Assembly: GCF_001039355.2 (NCBI RefSeq)
Contig: NW_019775438.1
Location: forward strand, 222,933-286,932
Direction of reading: 5' to 3'
DNA: 64,000 nt
From: Lingula anatina
Lineage: Eukaryota > Brachiopoda > Lingulata > Lingulida > Lingulidae
Positions within the stretch are counted from its first letter, which is position 1. Every line of letters begins with the position of its first letter. The translations under genes and the position numbers were made by a program. Of this stretch, positions 12,435-25,100 are shown piece by piece. The notes beneath the pieces are model-generated. The model saw nothing but the letters and a program-made list of their open reading frames with translations. It was not told the DNA's origin and ran no database searches.

Positions 12435-14626
12435 TTATTTTAGTAAAACATGGCCAAAGCCATTTGTAGGTTAGTGATAAAACATCAGAAGTCAAATACA
12501 ACAGATATGATTTATCCCATTCATTTTATCAATAACTGAGGACAGTTGCTGGTCACAGGTGCTTCTGTATTTCAATGTAGTACTACAACTGGGCTCTTAT
12601 CTGATTACTGATTAATAGTAATTGAGGTAAAATTGGTACTCAGATATGGTATCATTGTGAACTCAGTAAAGATATTTGGAGATCAAGGGTCTCTTGAACA
12701 AGTGTTTTTTTTTTTTTATGAGCTTGACACCTTTTTTGCAATGGAAATCAGATATAACTTTGTCATTGTTCCTTGTTCATTATCTATTAAATCTTGTTCA
12801 CTTCAGATTTGATTAAAATCACTTAGCCCTAATTAAACAAACATCCACTTCAATTACAAACCCCTAACGTAATCAGTCTGCATATCTTCCCACAATTCAT
12901 TGATCATTCAACTTAAAGATTACAGGATTATACAGTGGAAGGTTGTAATCCAGCAACCTGCCTCTTCTACTTATAAAAAGCTCATAAAAAATAAATGAAA
13001 AATTAATATGCAGATTATATCAGTAAACATATATTAATTGACAGGTATAACAGGCAATGGCAACTGTTGCCCTAGTTCTGTTACAACCTTATATCAATTT
13101 ATATAATGTTCTAGGAACCATTATCATGTAATAAAGCTGATGTATCATGTAATACTATTGTTAAATGGCATCTATCACACAACTCGTGTTAACAGCAGTA
13201 ATTTTTCAAGGTGGCATTAGCTCGTATTTAAAGTAATATCAATTATGCTGGCATTAAAATTTATAAAGGCAAACATACAGTTGTCATAAATTCAATGATT
13301 TTGCAGTCATGGAGATGATAACTATATCCAATTTGTGACTGAGCTGACATATAGGCATTCATTAGATATCATATTGCCAATGACAACTGAGCACTTATAT
13401 GAGCAGTTTTTTACCATTTCTAGCACAAATGAATAAAACATCTGCTAATGAAAATGTTCAGTAGTCTTCACTCTATATCATATATGACTGCCATAATGCC
13501 ATTTTATTGCTTTCAAGTGCTTGTTCAAAACAACTAATCATTGGCCCAATGCATCTAGACCAAATGTTTTAAACTATGTCAAGTGGGTCTTATTGAGAAA
13601 ATATTTTATGAAGGATGCTGTACTGTATTTCCATTAAAGAAGGGGGATATGCCTAAATGTGCCATTAGCATTAGACAACTAGTACAATGTAGTCCATTCT
13701 ACAAAAGCACAGCCAATCAATATACATATATCTAAAATATGATAAACATATTTTTAACTTTTTAGTCTGAAATGGAAGCATTTGAATTTTGAATGCTTCT
13801 GGGTCCAATGTTTTTTTTTATTATATCAAGAGTGTCGTACATGGAATAGGTCCAAAAACATGACACAGTGGATGCACTTCTTTCATCACAAGAACAGGGT
13901 ACAATTTAAAACAGTTTGTAGTGATACCACAGAAACAGACCAATGTCATCCTGTATGCATGCGCAATGAGTTAAGCAAGGTAGACCGAGGTAGCATAAAA
14001 GAATTGGGCCTTTTTTCTATATCCACGGTCAATAACCCAGTCCAATGCCCAAGCAAATTGTGCTATAACCAGACAAATACACCACATGGCATCAAATGGT
14101 TGATGAATGAAGGTAACCCAGTGTTTATATATGAATCACAAACTCCTGGCATTAATGCTCCAACTCCAGCCTTACCTTACCACCTCCATACCACACCAAC
14201 TCCTGCCTTACCTTTCCACCCTCATACCACACCAACTCCTGCCTTACCTTCCACCCTCATACCACACCAACTCCTGCCTTACCTTCCATCCTCATACCAC
14301 ACCAACTCCAGCCTTACCTTTCTACCCTCATACCACACCAACTCCCACCTTACCTTTCCACCCTCATACCACACCAACTCCAGCCTTACCTTTCCACCCT
14401 CATACCACACCAACTCCAGCCTTACCTTTCCACCCTCATACCACACCAGTGCATGGTTCCTGGATAGCACCTTGCAGTCAAATATGGCATTATTGGTGGC
14501 AGGTCTTGCCCGGGCCACGGCCCTCCCTATCTTCACAGGCTCAGTGAGGGGAACATGGCGTTCTTGGAATGGATGTGAATTTGGTCGGCAAATAAAAATG
14601 GCAAGTGCAGTCATGTTGTTGTACAA
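1704..14626 (-). CDS. SLMAP: SLMAP, 5' part (FHA domain; incomplete at left edge)
   Basis: SLMAP is a tail-anchored coiled-coil protein that, through its FHA domain, links phosphorylated MST1/2 kinases to the STRIPAK phosphatase complex (family knowledge). Four coding exons are visible in order: 14426-14626, 3985-4132, 3459-3525, 1704-1785. Phases join cleanly (0, 1, 2). Exon 1 reads [17 protein letters not shown] and [12 protein letters not shown]. Exon 2 reads [19 protein letters not shown] and [10 protein letters not shown]. Exon 3 reads VTHGCI and PDGTEA. Exon 4 ends [12 protein letters not shown], the point where vertebrate SLMAP enters its coiled coil. FHA hallmarks GR, SRNHA and SSNGT are present. 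The start could be 14626, or 14614, which matches the vertebrate start; the two ATGs are in frame. Intron 1 is about 10.3 kb. The coiled coil and membrane tail lie beyond the left edge. The exon-1 donor sits in a tandem array of donors. Confidence 0.93.
2786..2855 (+). other. Candidate orphan exon, antisense within the SLMAP intron upstream of its exon 4
   Basis: A G+C-rich 70-base block is flanked by TTTCTACCAG and GTACTT, plausible acceptor and donor on the plus strand. One frame reads [19 protein letters not shown] then RVD. The surrounding intron is very A+T-rich, so the block stands out. I see no partner exon and do not recognise the protein; it could be an exonised repeat. Confidence 0.3.
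3937..3982 (-). repeat. SLMAP: (GA)n microsatellite abutting the SLMAP exon-2 donor
   Basis: On the minus strand the exon ends AGAAGAG and is followed directly by GTAG then about 16 GA units and a GT run. The donor's +3 to +6 bases are part of the repeat. Confidence 0.95.
5881..5923 (+). repeat. (TG)10 followed by poly-G
   Basis: Ten TG then at least 14 G, in SLMAP intron 1; a long G run of this kind is prone to length error. Confidence 0.9.
7699..7768 (+). repeat. (TG)n microsatellite
   Basis: About 21 TG units then a degenerate continuation, in SLMAP intron 1. A related TG tract lies at 6963-6996. Confidence 0.95.
9684..9956. repeat. Ancient dispersed repeat (CCTTGGCGGAGGTAAT tail)
   Basis: The segment contains GATCCGGATCACCACCAAAA, CTGAAAATTTCATCAAAATC, GACAGGCAGACAAACAAAC and ends GAAAACATAACCTCCTTGGC. 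These blocks recur across many aquatic animal genomes as a retroposon tail. A diverged second copy is at 58803-58957. The left part (GAGAGTGCAGACCTCTGCCAAGG) belongs to the same repeat. Exact superfamily not assigned. Confidence 0.7.
10586..10641 (+). repeat. (TC)n microsatellite
   Basis: About 28 TC units immediately left of MITE family 1 copy 1. Confidence 0.95.
10668..10923. mobile_element. MITE family 1, copy 1 (~255 bp)
   Basis: Ends are TAGTAATTACTTGATCTTTT and, reverse-complemented, AAGGTAATTACTAGATCTTT, with TA at the outer edge as for Tc1/mariner-type duplications. The interior matches the copies at 28.5 and 62.1 kb but in opposite orientation. Lies in SLMAP intron 1. Confidence 0.8.
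12370..12431 (+). repeat. (AC)n microsatellite
   Basis: About 31 AC units in SLMAP intron 1. Confidence 0.95.
14156..14455 (-). repeat. 36-bp minisatellite, each unit carrying the SLMAP exon-1 splice donor
   Basis: Eight tandem units cover the end of SLMAP exon 1 and the start of intron 1. On the minus strand each unit holds a copy of the last codons of exon 1 (VWYEGGK), the donor GGTAAGG and about 15 intron bases. The first base of the potential GT lies at 14425 (ancestral), 14389, 14353, 14317, 14282, 14247, 14211 and 14175. Spacing is 36 bases except for two 35-base steps. The array stays open in the SLMAP frame for about four units as [12 protein letters not shown]. Confidence 0.92.
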
Positions 14627-15432
14627 AATTTTGAAGCTCCTCCTTCTGGCATACGCATATATATCACTTCATAGGCAATTTCAGAGCTCCACGTCTTTAG
14701 TGACAACTTCCCAGAGGTTCGTTTGAGCAGCGTGACAGCATTACATGACTTGGTTGACACGAATCTCCCACAGAACCAGTCAGGACGTCTTCGCGCTTGT
14801 AATCACACCCATTGAAAATCGCTCTTACACTGAAGTCACAATTATCCCATATTCAAAACTGGAAAATAAAGAGAGAGTCTCCATAATCTGATGTGACAGT
14901 TAAATCTGTTAATGAGCATCTGCGTTAGCTAAAATACAAACATTGATCCCATCCCAGTTGAACCCGAGTCGGCCATCTTGAAACTAAGATACACATCCCC
15001 TCTGTGTTTTATTGAATGGATCCTGTTGCATTTTAACAGTCATGAAGGATTTTTGTTATGCTAAGATAATCAAGAGTCGTGTGGGAAATACATGTTGTTG
15101 TCACTCATCAATCAGACCCCATCTTACCTAAGCAATATATTCAAGGAAGTCCCGCAACCTCTGACCGTAGACAGCCATGATTTTTTTTTGTTGAAGCGAC
15201 CTCGATCTCAAACTAGGTCAAATGAATACTCTCTATCAATTTAAACTATTTTAAACATTTCACTCGATATAATTAGTAATGTAAATTAAGTTCATTATGA
15301 TTTTGGTTCAGATATAAGCTTTCATTTGGCAAATTAAAAAATTACCATGACTCTGTGGCTCTACGTCTTCAAGCTATATTTGTTGGATTGAAATGTTTGG
15401 GTTTGGAGGGTACGATTTTAATCCCCCACAAG
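14627..15432. promoter_or_regulatory. Shared upstream region between SLMAP and DENND6
   Basis: About 0.8 kb separates the start codons of the divergent genes SLMAP (minus) and DENND6 (plus), so both promoters must lie here or in upstream non-coding exons. It is less A+T-rich near 14.63-14.8 kb than the flanking introns. I see no TATA box placed convincingly for either gene. A bidirectional promoter is inferred from the arrangement only. Confidence 0.6.
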
Positions 15433-17571
15433 ATGGCAGCTGACGTGCATCAACAAATAATGCCTTTAGAGAGGAAATTCTCCTTGCAAGATTCGCCGCG
15501 ATCACCCACCGTCTTGCCATGGGATAGATTTTCTAACTGGCTCCACTGCGCTTGTGTCGTCACTTTTGATTTGGAGCTTGGACAAGCAATGGAGGTATTT
15601 AGTTTACCGTCTTTTGTTCTCATATTTCTTTGGATGGCTTCTACAAGTTCAAGGAATGTTGCTTATTGGTGGTTGTCACGTTTTCTGCCGGGTGAAAATT
15701 AATGGCCTGCTGCATGTTCCCCTTTTATACCAAAAGACGTAATTTTTTTTTCTATCATTAGATTTGTTTTCTTGATTTGTGCGTCGATAATTAATTTTGT
15801 TGGCAGTACTTGAATGGAAAATCATCTGGAATTAAAAGGGACTTGGTTAGTGGTTGAGTGGCATGGACACATGCTTTAAACTTTCACCAAATACCAATAC
15901 AATAAATCTCACGCGTGTGTGTCACATTTGCTAAAAAATTATCAGTAATTTAGTTTGCCAAAATGTATATATATTTTTTACTTTCACAATATATCCCAGT
16001 ACTCAAATTGTCTGTGATTTAGTTCAAGTCTTTTGTTTCTAGTACTCTTCATTTCATACTACTGAACATGTTTAAAAATGTGTTATGTGTGGCTTTATTA
16101 ATGAATGTGAAGATTTTTAACAGTTGATCAGTGACCTACATACTGTCTACAAGTTTATTATGCCCAAGCCATTTTATTAGGATGAGTGGATAAAGTTTCT
16201 CCTAAGTGGGCTCAATCAAATGGAAAATACTTGATTTGCTTATACCCAAAATGTTGGTGGAAAATTTGGTTGTTATTGCTGTTGTTGTTGTTTGTTTGTT
16301 TGTTTGTTTGTTTGTTTGTTTTTTTAAATCTTAACTTATGTTTATCTGCAGCTTGTCAAAAATGCTATGGCAAAAATGCATTATAAAATGTAAACATGAG
16401 ATCTACTCCTTTAACAGATCATTCAGACTAGTTTTAATTTCAAAGCTGTTTAACTAAAGTAATGATTAAAGGCAGTATGCTTAAAACAAAAAAAGATATC
16501 AGCCAAAATATAAAACATAGAACATGCTTGGCTTGATATCTTGTAACACAAAAGCACTCTGTTCTCTTGAGTGAGTCTCCAAATGTTTTGTTAATAGTGC
16601 TCTCACCTGACATAACCACTTGGACCCATCTGAACACTGATATACCATACAAATGTGCAGTGAATAATGTTTAATTATTTCTCTCATTGGGTCAAAATGA
16701 TTTGTGGTCATAATATAGAAATTCTATTTTCTGAAATGACGTATTTCTATCTCATTTTCAGCTGGTGTATCCAGGTCATGTAAAGCTTACAGAAAGAGAG
16801 GTTTGTTTGTCTAATGTTTAAATAATGTAGCAGCTGTATTTACTGTCAGTAAGTTGGGTATTGATATAGACGATTGCCTTTGGCCTGATGGTATCAACTG
16901 CATGAAAGGGCAATCAAGTTGCATATGGAGCATATAAATTACTATGGCAGACACTGTTTAGATGTCATTTTTTTTTTAAATTTAATATATTGAATCAAAG
17001 TCAATGAAAATGTCCTTGGATTAAGATTACTCTGGATTTCTAAAGAATGTGCATTAGCGGTTTAAGATATGCCTTACGTATACATATTAATTTTTTCAAA
17101 AATAGATTTTTACTTTATTTTATTTTTATTTATTTATTTGTAATTTGTGTCATATGCCTTGTATTCATATTTGCTATATGGTCTTCTTTTCCAGAAAATC
17201 AATATCTGTTACTTGTCGTTTCCAGACTCAAACTCAGGTACATAGAATCATTAATTATTCCTTAATAACGTGTTGTTATGTTGTTATGAACATACTAGTA
17301 GTTAATTGGATAGGGAACCCTATATAATGAAACCTATTATGTAAGTTATTCATGAAGGTCTGTATGATAATAACTTGAAGCTATTTAAAAATATGAGATT
17401 ATATAAACATAGGATATTTATTGGCAAACTTAAAGGTTATAAGAAGGATAAGGAAATCCACAATCTTTGAATGATGTTGGATTCTCCCATCCCCACTAAA
17501 CATATTACAGCTACTGACATATTTTAATATACACACAAATTATGGTGGATTATCACAATTGAGTTCACAAT

Positions 17572-17604
<33 letters not shown>

Positions 17605-18528
17605 AGAGAACCAAAAACAAGTAAAGAACCTATTTATAAGAAGTCACAAGGAAAATAATTCTTTAGACAGTAGCTTAACTTATATTACCATTATTCAAGT
17701 ACTAGTATGGTATTACTTAGAGTACAATGCTGATAGAAGTCTTCACTTTTCATTTTAAATTGTTTCTAAATGCACTTTAAATTTCAGGTTGTATGGGTGA
17801 CACAAAGTTTCACTTTCGAATCCGTCAGTGTCCTGGTAGAAAGAATCACATCCTTGCCCATGATGACTTCAACAGAGAGTGCCCAGCCTCTCTGCAGGTA
17901 GATATTTTAAAAGTAAAAAAAGTCTGGTTCTTAAATACTCCACTGCAAGTAAAGAAAATTTGAGGAGATACTCCTTATTGGAATGATATGTTAAACTGTT
18001 TTGATTTGACATTTTGAAGTTTAATTTTAATTCTAGCACCACAAAAAATGCATTGCACATAACTGAAAATATTCAAGCACGTGGAAATGAAAATATATAA
18101 GTTTACCATAATTCAATTAATAGTGAGATGCAGTAAACAAGGTTGCGTATATTAATGTATGTATTGTCATATTTGCAACACAGAATGAATGTCTTTATAA
18201 GTTATCATCATGAGAAGTATTACTGGATGTTTTATTATATTTTGCTTCATATTTTTCCCTTCAGATCGATAATGCTTATTACTACGGCTATGTCTACTTT
18301 CGCCAAACGAAGGATAAATCCATACGAAGAGGATACTTTCAGAAAGTACTTTTAGTTTGATAATACATTAATATAGAGGTTTTACATTTTAAAATTTATT
18401 ACTGGATTTGTCATGACATTGTCTGTTAAGACTGATATTTATTTCAACTAAATTATTTATTGTCATCATTTGATTAATATTGGTGATGTTCTCAGTTATT
18501 CATCAGAAATTTAAATTTGCCATTGATG

Positions 18529-18613
<85 letters not shown>

Positions 18614-19120
18614 TCTCTTTTCTTCCTTCTCTGCAGATCTGTTGGCTTGTCTTTCTATCTTTTGTCTTGCATCTTTTCAATCCTTCCTGTCTTCACTGGT
18701 TTCTCACTATGTATGTTTCTGTATATTCCAGTCCCTAGTATTAGTGTCTAAGCTGCCCTTCATCCCACTGTTGGAGCACATGGTGGAGATTATGGCTCCA
18801 GAATACTTTGATAATGGGGAACCCAGCTTAGAAGCAGGTTTGTGAAGGAAATGGAGCTTTTTGAACTCCCAGATTTTCTCAGAGTAAATAAGTGGAGTTA
18901 GTTTTAAATTTCTGAGATTGATACCTTTAAGTAATAGTATCTTTCTGTGTCTGTTGTGTTCTATTATATTTGTTTGTTGAGCTGTGAATTCTGATTTCTT
19001 ACATTACTGTTAGACCCGGCTTCGTTGTAAAAATATTATGTAACCCTGGTCCATTGTTTCATATATTTGAATAATAATGATAATTATTATTATTATTATT
19101 ATTATCATTATTATTATAAC

Positions 19121-19151
<31 letters not shown>

Positions 19152-22100
19152 ATAAATCTGACCCATATTTCAGCCTGCCATGATATAGACCAGTGGCCAG
19201 AACCCACTCCAGGGGAAACACTGAACTTGCCCCTCATGGGCTCAGTTGTACAGGTAGATAATAGGTGTATTCATTCTTAAACGAAGCCCCCATTCCCATA
19301 GACACCAACAATCCAACTATTAGGGGACTCTTGCTAAATGTAGTCAGTTTAACAGATACACATGCCTCCTGCTGGTGTTAAGCAGAATACAGAAAAGTGA
19401 TAAATATTGTGGTGTTTGTATCATTCCCCCAGGTCCGAATCCCCTCCAGATCTGACAAGGTGATAGGTGCTGTCCAAACCAAGACACACACTGTGGTAAG
19501 TGCATGGATCGAGGGAAAATGAAAAAAAAAACTTGTCTACCAAACACAGACAAGTGTTTTGTAAGACATGCTACTGAATTTAATGGTTTATGTAGTAGAT
19601 ATATATTAATGATATACTTCCTTCAGAGGGTAGTTGGCCTTGTAAATAGGTATTTGTATACTTCATCATTGTGTGATGTGGATTTGACATGACAAACAAA
19701 TTTGCTTTATACTATTTTATAAAATGATAGTAACTGTATTTATTGCAATACTTACCTAATGATTAATACTTTCTATCACCAATTCATGAAAATTATTTGT
19801 TTTAATGTTGTTTATATTTTCCAGCCTCAAATCCCAGTAAATCATGTTCTGCAGTCAATACATGAAACAGATCTGTTCAGGTAGGGAGAGTTCTCTACAG
19901 GTTCACCAATAGATTTGAAATATTTGCAATTAGCACAAATAATTTATTATACTGACAAAAACTGATTGATTGATTTTTCTTGTGGCCAATTTGGTACATA
20001 TTTGGCCAGCCACAAAGTACCAGCCTACTTGACCTTTGAAATGATATATTAGGATGCTTGGAGTTATATATTTAAAATAATTATAGTATGGATGTTTTCC
20101 CCATTGCAGTGCATTTCAACCAGTCCTACAGCACTTGCAACTCATGTGGGAACTAGTCTTAACAGGGGAGGTAAGGAAATGCCTGTTTAAATCAAGATAA
20201 ACTTAACAAGTCCAAGCTGCCAGATGTAAAAATTTTATTTACATAGGGTGCTTAGTGTTTTGAATTTTTGAGTGCTCAGTCATGATACTGATTAAAAACA
20301 AAAAACAGTACTTACTTTATTGTATAGCTCTATGAGGACAATTTACATGGAAGCTGCTCTGTTTTATAAGAAAGCATATCTGTTTTATTTTACATGTTAA
20401 TACATACAAATGTACCTGTTTTAGCCTGTGGTAGTAATGGCCTCCTCTCCTACTCTGTGTGCCAATGCTGTGCAAGCCCTGGTCAGGTTAGTCACCCTCG
20501 TGCCATATGTTTTCATATATACTGGTTAATTTTCAGTCAAAATGTGATGGCTTAGCCTATTAGGTACCATCCCTGTATGTGATTGTTCAGAAAAGATTCC
20601 AATTTCATGTGATTTACATCAGTCAAAATTTGTCAATATAAGGTGAAAGTGAACATTTTACATTATATACTTTTGAATACTGCTAAGATACGATTCATAT
20701 AGTATATTCAGTAGTATATAAAAGTATGTAGTAAAATGATGTTTTTATTAATATGATTCAAATGTGATTTGTTTCTTATCCTTTATTTATTTATTTATAT
20801 TTCCAGTATAATCTGGCCACTGAAGTATTGCTCGGATTACCGGCCATACTTTACAATACACGACAGTGAGTTCAAGGAATACACAACTAAGACTCAAGCA
20901 CCGTAAGTTTTACCAACCAGTGTATAACCAAGTCATTATTATAAAGGCATTTGCATTGGAATTTTTCTCTATGTCAAGAATTTCATCCTTTTTTAATGTG
21001 TGAAAGAGAGTTATCATGAAAGAGGGTCATTGGATGTTGTATGACATGCCAAAAATGGGCATTTTCTATTCCAGTGTTTCTTTTTATTATGAGATTTATG
21101 TAAGAGTATCTTAAAGCACCAGATGAATTGCCACCAGGTGGCATGATAAATGTTTCAGGTGGTTACAGGTACATGAAATTCTTAAGACAGACGTATATTT
21201 ATCAAGATTTGGTTTCTTTGAATATTTCAGTCTGAATTTAGAAGTTGTTATATTTTCAGGCCAGCTGTGATTCTTGGTGTTACCAACCCTTTCTTTGCCA
21301 AAACTCTTCAGCACTGGCCCAATATTGTACGCATAGGAGAAACAAGTGGAGATGGTAAGCCCATTGGTCCTTGTGCAACTGGGGACAGTAAGCCTTTTTG
21401 GTCTCTTTACAGAATATTTGCTGGTAGTTTATGTTATGGAGATTGATGAATATGAACAAAGATGCCAGAATGAGAAAATGATTGTGAAAACTTTGTGTTC
21501 GTCTTCAGTCAGATGTGATTTGCTAAATTTGATTGTGACTTTCATATAATGAAAAATACTTCCAGGTGATGCCAATACATTGATATCTCTAACATCCAAA
21601 TTTCAGGAGATGCTTCTTATTAGAAAAATTCATTTAGGTTTTAATTGGACCTATTGAGTTTTACTTTGATTTTATCACCAATTAAAAGAAATTAACACAA
21701 TATCAAATTTTTAGTTTAAGACATTGGAAAGTAATGAGTTCCGTTGCAATTGTTTTTTGTTTGACGTCTGTCCTCTCCACTCACAGCTTCTCCGCGTGCA
21801 GTGCTGAAATTGAAAAAATCCAGTAGCTTGAAAACTTTAGATTCTAAACCAGGTCAGTCTGCATGATGCTCTCTTAATAGTTTTTTTTTTTTTTTTTTTT
21901 TTTTGCTATTGTAGAAATATTTTCCTACTTCTTTAGAATCACTTCACTCTCATAGATTGTTGTGTTGTATTAACCTGCTGTATTCTATTATAATCACTAT
22001 GGCACACCAGGTGGTGAAACTCAGCACTGAGAAAACGCAGAAATGTCTGTCTGACATAACATTAACTGCCAATATTTTTTACACCTTGGTGCATCATTCC

Positions 22101-25100
22101 TTCTTCTATTTGTCCTCAGAATGGCGTACAATAGGCCTCTTAGTGACATTGTTTTTTTGCAGTTTTGTTATATAAAAGAGTAGATTCTGAATTGATATTT
22201 GCTTCTCTGAAATCATGCAAATATAGGGAAAGGCACAGGGTTTTACTTTGTTGGCTGCATTCGAAAAAAGATTGGTCATTATTCCGTATTACAAATTACT
22301 TGTAACCCCAACCAGTGCATCACCATCAAATGCAGTGTTTCTGTATTGTTGTGGACTTTTACAGTAGTAGTAACTTGAAGGTGTAAAATAGTTCAGTCCC
22401 ATCCTTTTTAGAATAGCATGTCTTTTAGTAGTCTAGCTGTGAATTCTTAAGTTGGGCTAATCAAAGGGCACCTCTTTATGATTTTTGTAGTTTACAAATG
22501 TTGGGTTTTTTTTTCACCCTTTTCTTTAAAAGATGTTGATTTCTGCCTTCTTAACTCTCTCAAAGGAAAAATATTTTTCGATCCAGGCCATTATAGTTAT
22601 ATCTTGTGCCCTTTATTGTATCAGTGTTTCAAAGTTTTTGTTAAGTTCTATTGGTCTGGATTGTCTGACAGTGTATTACTATTAAATTAATGTAAGGTTG
22701 TATTTGTGCAGTATTTTCTTGTTCAAGTGCCTGTGTTTTGTTTCCTTTTCTAAATGCACAAAATGCCCCAAGCCTTTTTCAGCTGGTCTAGTGAATATTC
22801 ACTTTTGCTTGTGAAGTTGAATTTTTATAATGTGGCAATTGATTGAATTTTAACTGATCGTGCCATTGATTTCTTAAAATTGTATGCCTGAATGAGGAAT
22901 ACTAAAGCAAATCTATATTTGATCCCCTATGAAGAACAGTGATCATCTGTTATATTTTCAATTTTTGGAATAGATAGAAAAACATTCACTAATCTCAGGC
23001 TTTGTTATCAAATTTTTAGGATAAAAATTTGAAAATTTATTTACTATAATATTTATGTGTAGATATCCTCTTTATTTCAGGTGTCTATACCAGGTACAAA
23101 CCCTATCTCAGTAAGGACAAGACTATCCTGAAGAGACTGAGCAAGGTATGAAATTCATTATCTTTTTTGATGGCAAACATTAAGTATAATAAGACTTCAT
23201 TACAGATAATGCAACTGGATATTACAAGTCAAAATACCATAAATATGAAGTATTGTTGGCATAATTATAGTTGCATGGCATCATAGATATCAGTTTGCTG
23301 GAAACCTGCCTTTATTATCACCATATAGATTTGGTATTTTGAGTAAGAGTGTTGCTGGGTGAAGGAAACTTAACCATATAGTACTGAGATCGGCATGGTG
23401 TGATGAGAATGTTTTCAATAAATTTGATGTGATATACTAAACACATAAAATGAGGTTAAAGGAAAGATATATTATCATGTCATTAGCTGTAACTAGTTTG
23501 GTATTGTTTGTTATTTCAGGGTATCCAGTTGAAGCGGCCAGTAGAGGTACAAAGTGCAATGTTGCGGAGGTTCTTATTAGAACTGACTCAGAGTTTTATG
23601 ATACCATTGGTAAGAAACAGGACTCATATTAAACCACCAGTTACAGTGAAGATTTCCTGTTCACATCAGATTCTGGGACAACTGCTCTATGCTTTTGGGA
23701 ATTTACACCTCCTGGTTGTTCATTGATATATCTAACATGTAAAATTAAGTTTAGCCAGTTTTGCTAAACCATTTTTTGGGGTAAGATATTGTGTATGAAG
23801 TGCTACTTTGCTTAAATTTGGGTCACAGTAACTGTTATAGCACAGTCTGGCTTATTGAGTGAGCCTTGAATACATAGGCTAATTTTAAAGCAATATACTT
23901 TAAAAGCAAAATTTTAATATTCCAAAAATTGATTCATTACAGGAGAGGTATATGGCAAGTTTAATGCCACTGCAAAGGAACATATCACCTCACAAGGTAA
24001 GGGGTTTTAGAGAAATTTCATTGAGACCTGTAATATTGTCAGTATGATTATGAATGAATTGTTAGTAAAAATTTCAGAGTGTACTATGATCATGTAAGTA
24101 CAAAAAATTATGTTTTTGTGTAAATCTTTATTGTATGTCTTGTGTTCCCTACATTTTGAATTCTCCAATTTGTATATCAATAACTTTCAATGTCTTTTAA
24201 CAAAATTAATATAATTATGTCTTAAAGGGACCACCTGTTCTGAAACCATTCAATGTAGAGGAGTTCTTGAAGACTTTAGACCACTCTGGACCACAATTGA
24301 CTTCTGGGTTGAAGGGGGACTGGATAGGACTATACAGGTATGGTAGTCCTTAGTAGACAGATAGGGCTATACAGGTATGGTAGTCCTTAGTAGACGGATA
24401 GGACTATACAGGTATGGTAGTCCTTAGTAGACAGATAGGGCTATACAGGTATGGTAGTCTTCAATAAACAGACAAGACTGTACTATAGATATATGGTCAT
24501 AGTCTTCAGTAGTCAATAAACTGTGCAGGTATGGAAGTCATCAGTTACCAGACTACAGACTAAGTAGTTGTCAATACACTAAACAAAACTTCAGTGATCA
24601 ATGACTGTGCATATAAGTAGGACTGTACATATATCATTGTAGTCTTCTAAGTGTAGTGAATAAACAAGAATAAATTGACTAAGTAGGAATGTATTGATAT
24701 GATAGTCACCATGTGTCAATGACTAAAATATACTGTAGATGGTTAAAGGGTTTTTGTTTTGTGATAGTTTTCAATTTTGTTCTTAGCTTTGAAAGATCGT
24801 GATAACATTTATATTATTTGTCATTGTATGTTTCTGAAATGCAAATTGTGAAAATTGCTAGAAAGTGCAAGCTATTTATCAGAAATTATGTATTCCAGGA
24901 AGTTTTTCAAGTGCCCAAATTTTGATGGCTGGTATCACTTCAGGCAGAAAGAAGTGAACCAGAAGTTACAGGCTTTGCACCTGGAGGCTTTGTGTAAAGA
25001 GGTAAAAGGATGATTGTTTAGGGTGAATGATAAAAAAAATCTTTCGCAGTTTTGGGGTATTATTATGAATCAAAGCTTAAATTTATGTTCAAGAGGCGCT

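Larger units (their letters stand above)
4133..14155. other. SLMAP intron 1, no gene seen
   Basis: About 10 kb of A+T-rich intron. It holds microsatellites, one dispersed repeat (9.7-9.95 kb) and one MITE (10.67-10.92 kb). Open frames here are short, repeat-driven or lack splice and family support on both strands. Confidence 0.7.

Noticed and set aside
14282-14282. Donor at the fourth-unit position treated as another in-frame SLMAP donor
   Set aside because: The unit there is 35 bp, so from this point the added length is no longer a multiple of three.
13782-14726. 314-codon plus-strand open frame, the longest in the window
   Set aside because: Most of it is the antisense of the SLMAP exon-1 minisatellite ([11 protein letters not shown] repeats) and the antisense of the FHA exon; no start context, family match or splice support.
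18480-18845. 121-codon frame over the CT tract in DENND6
   Set aside because: It is intron 5 read-through (Ser-Leu repeat) running into true exon 6. Only 18732-18837 is coding.
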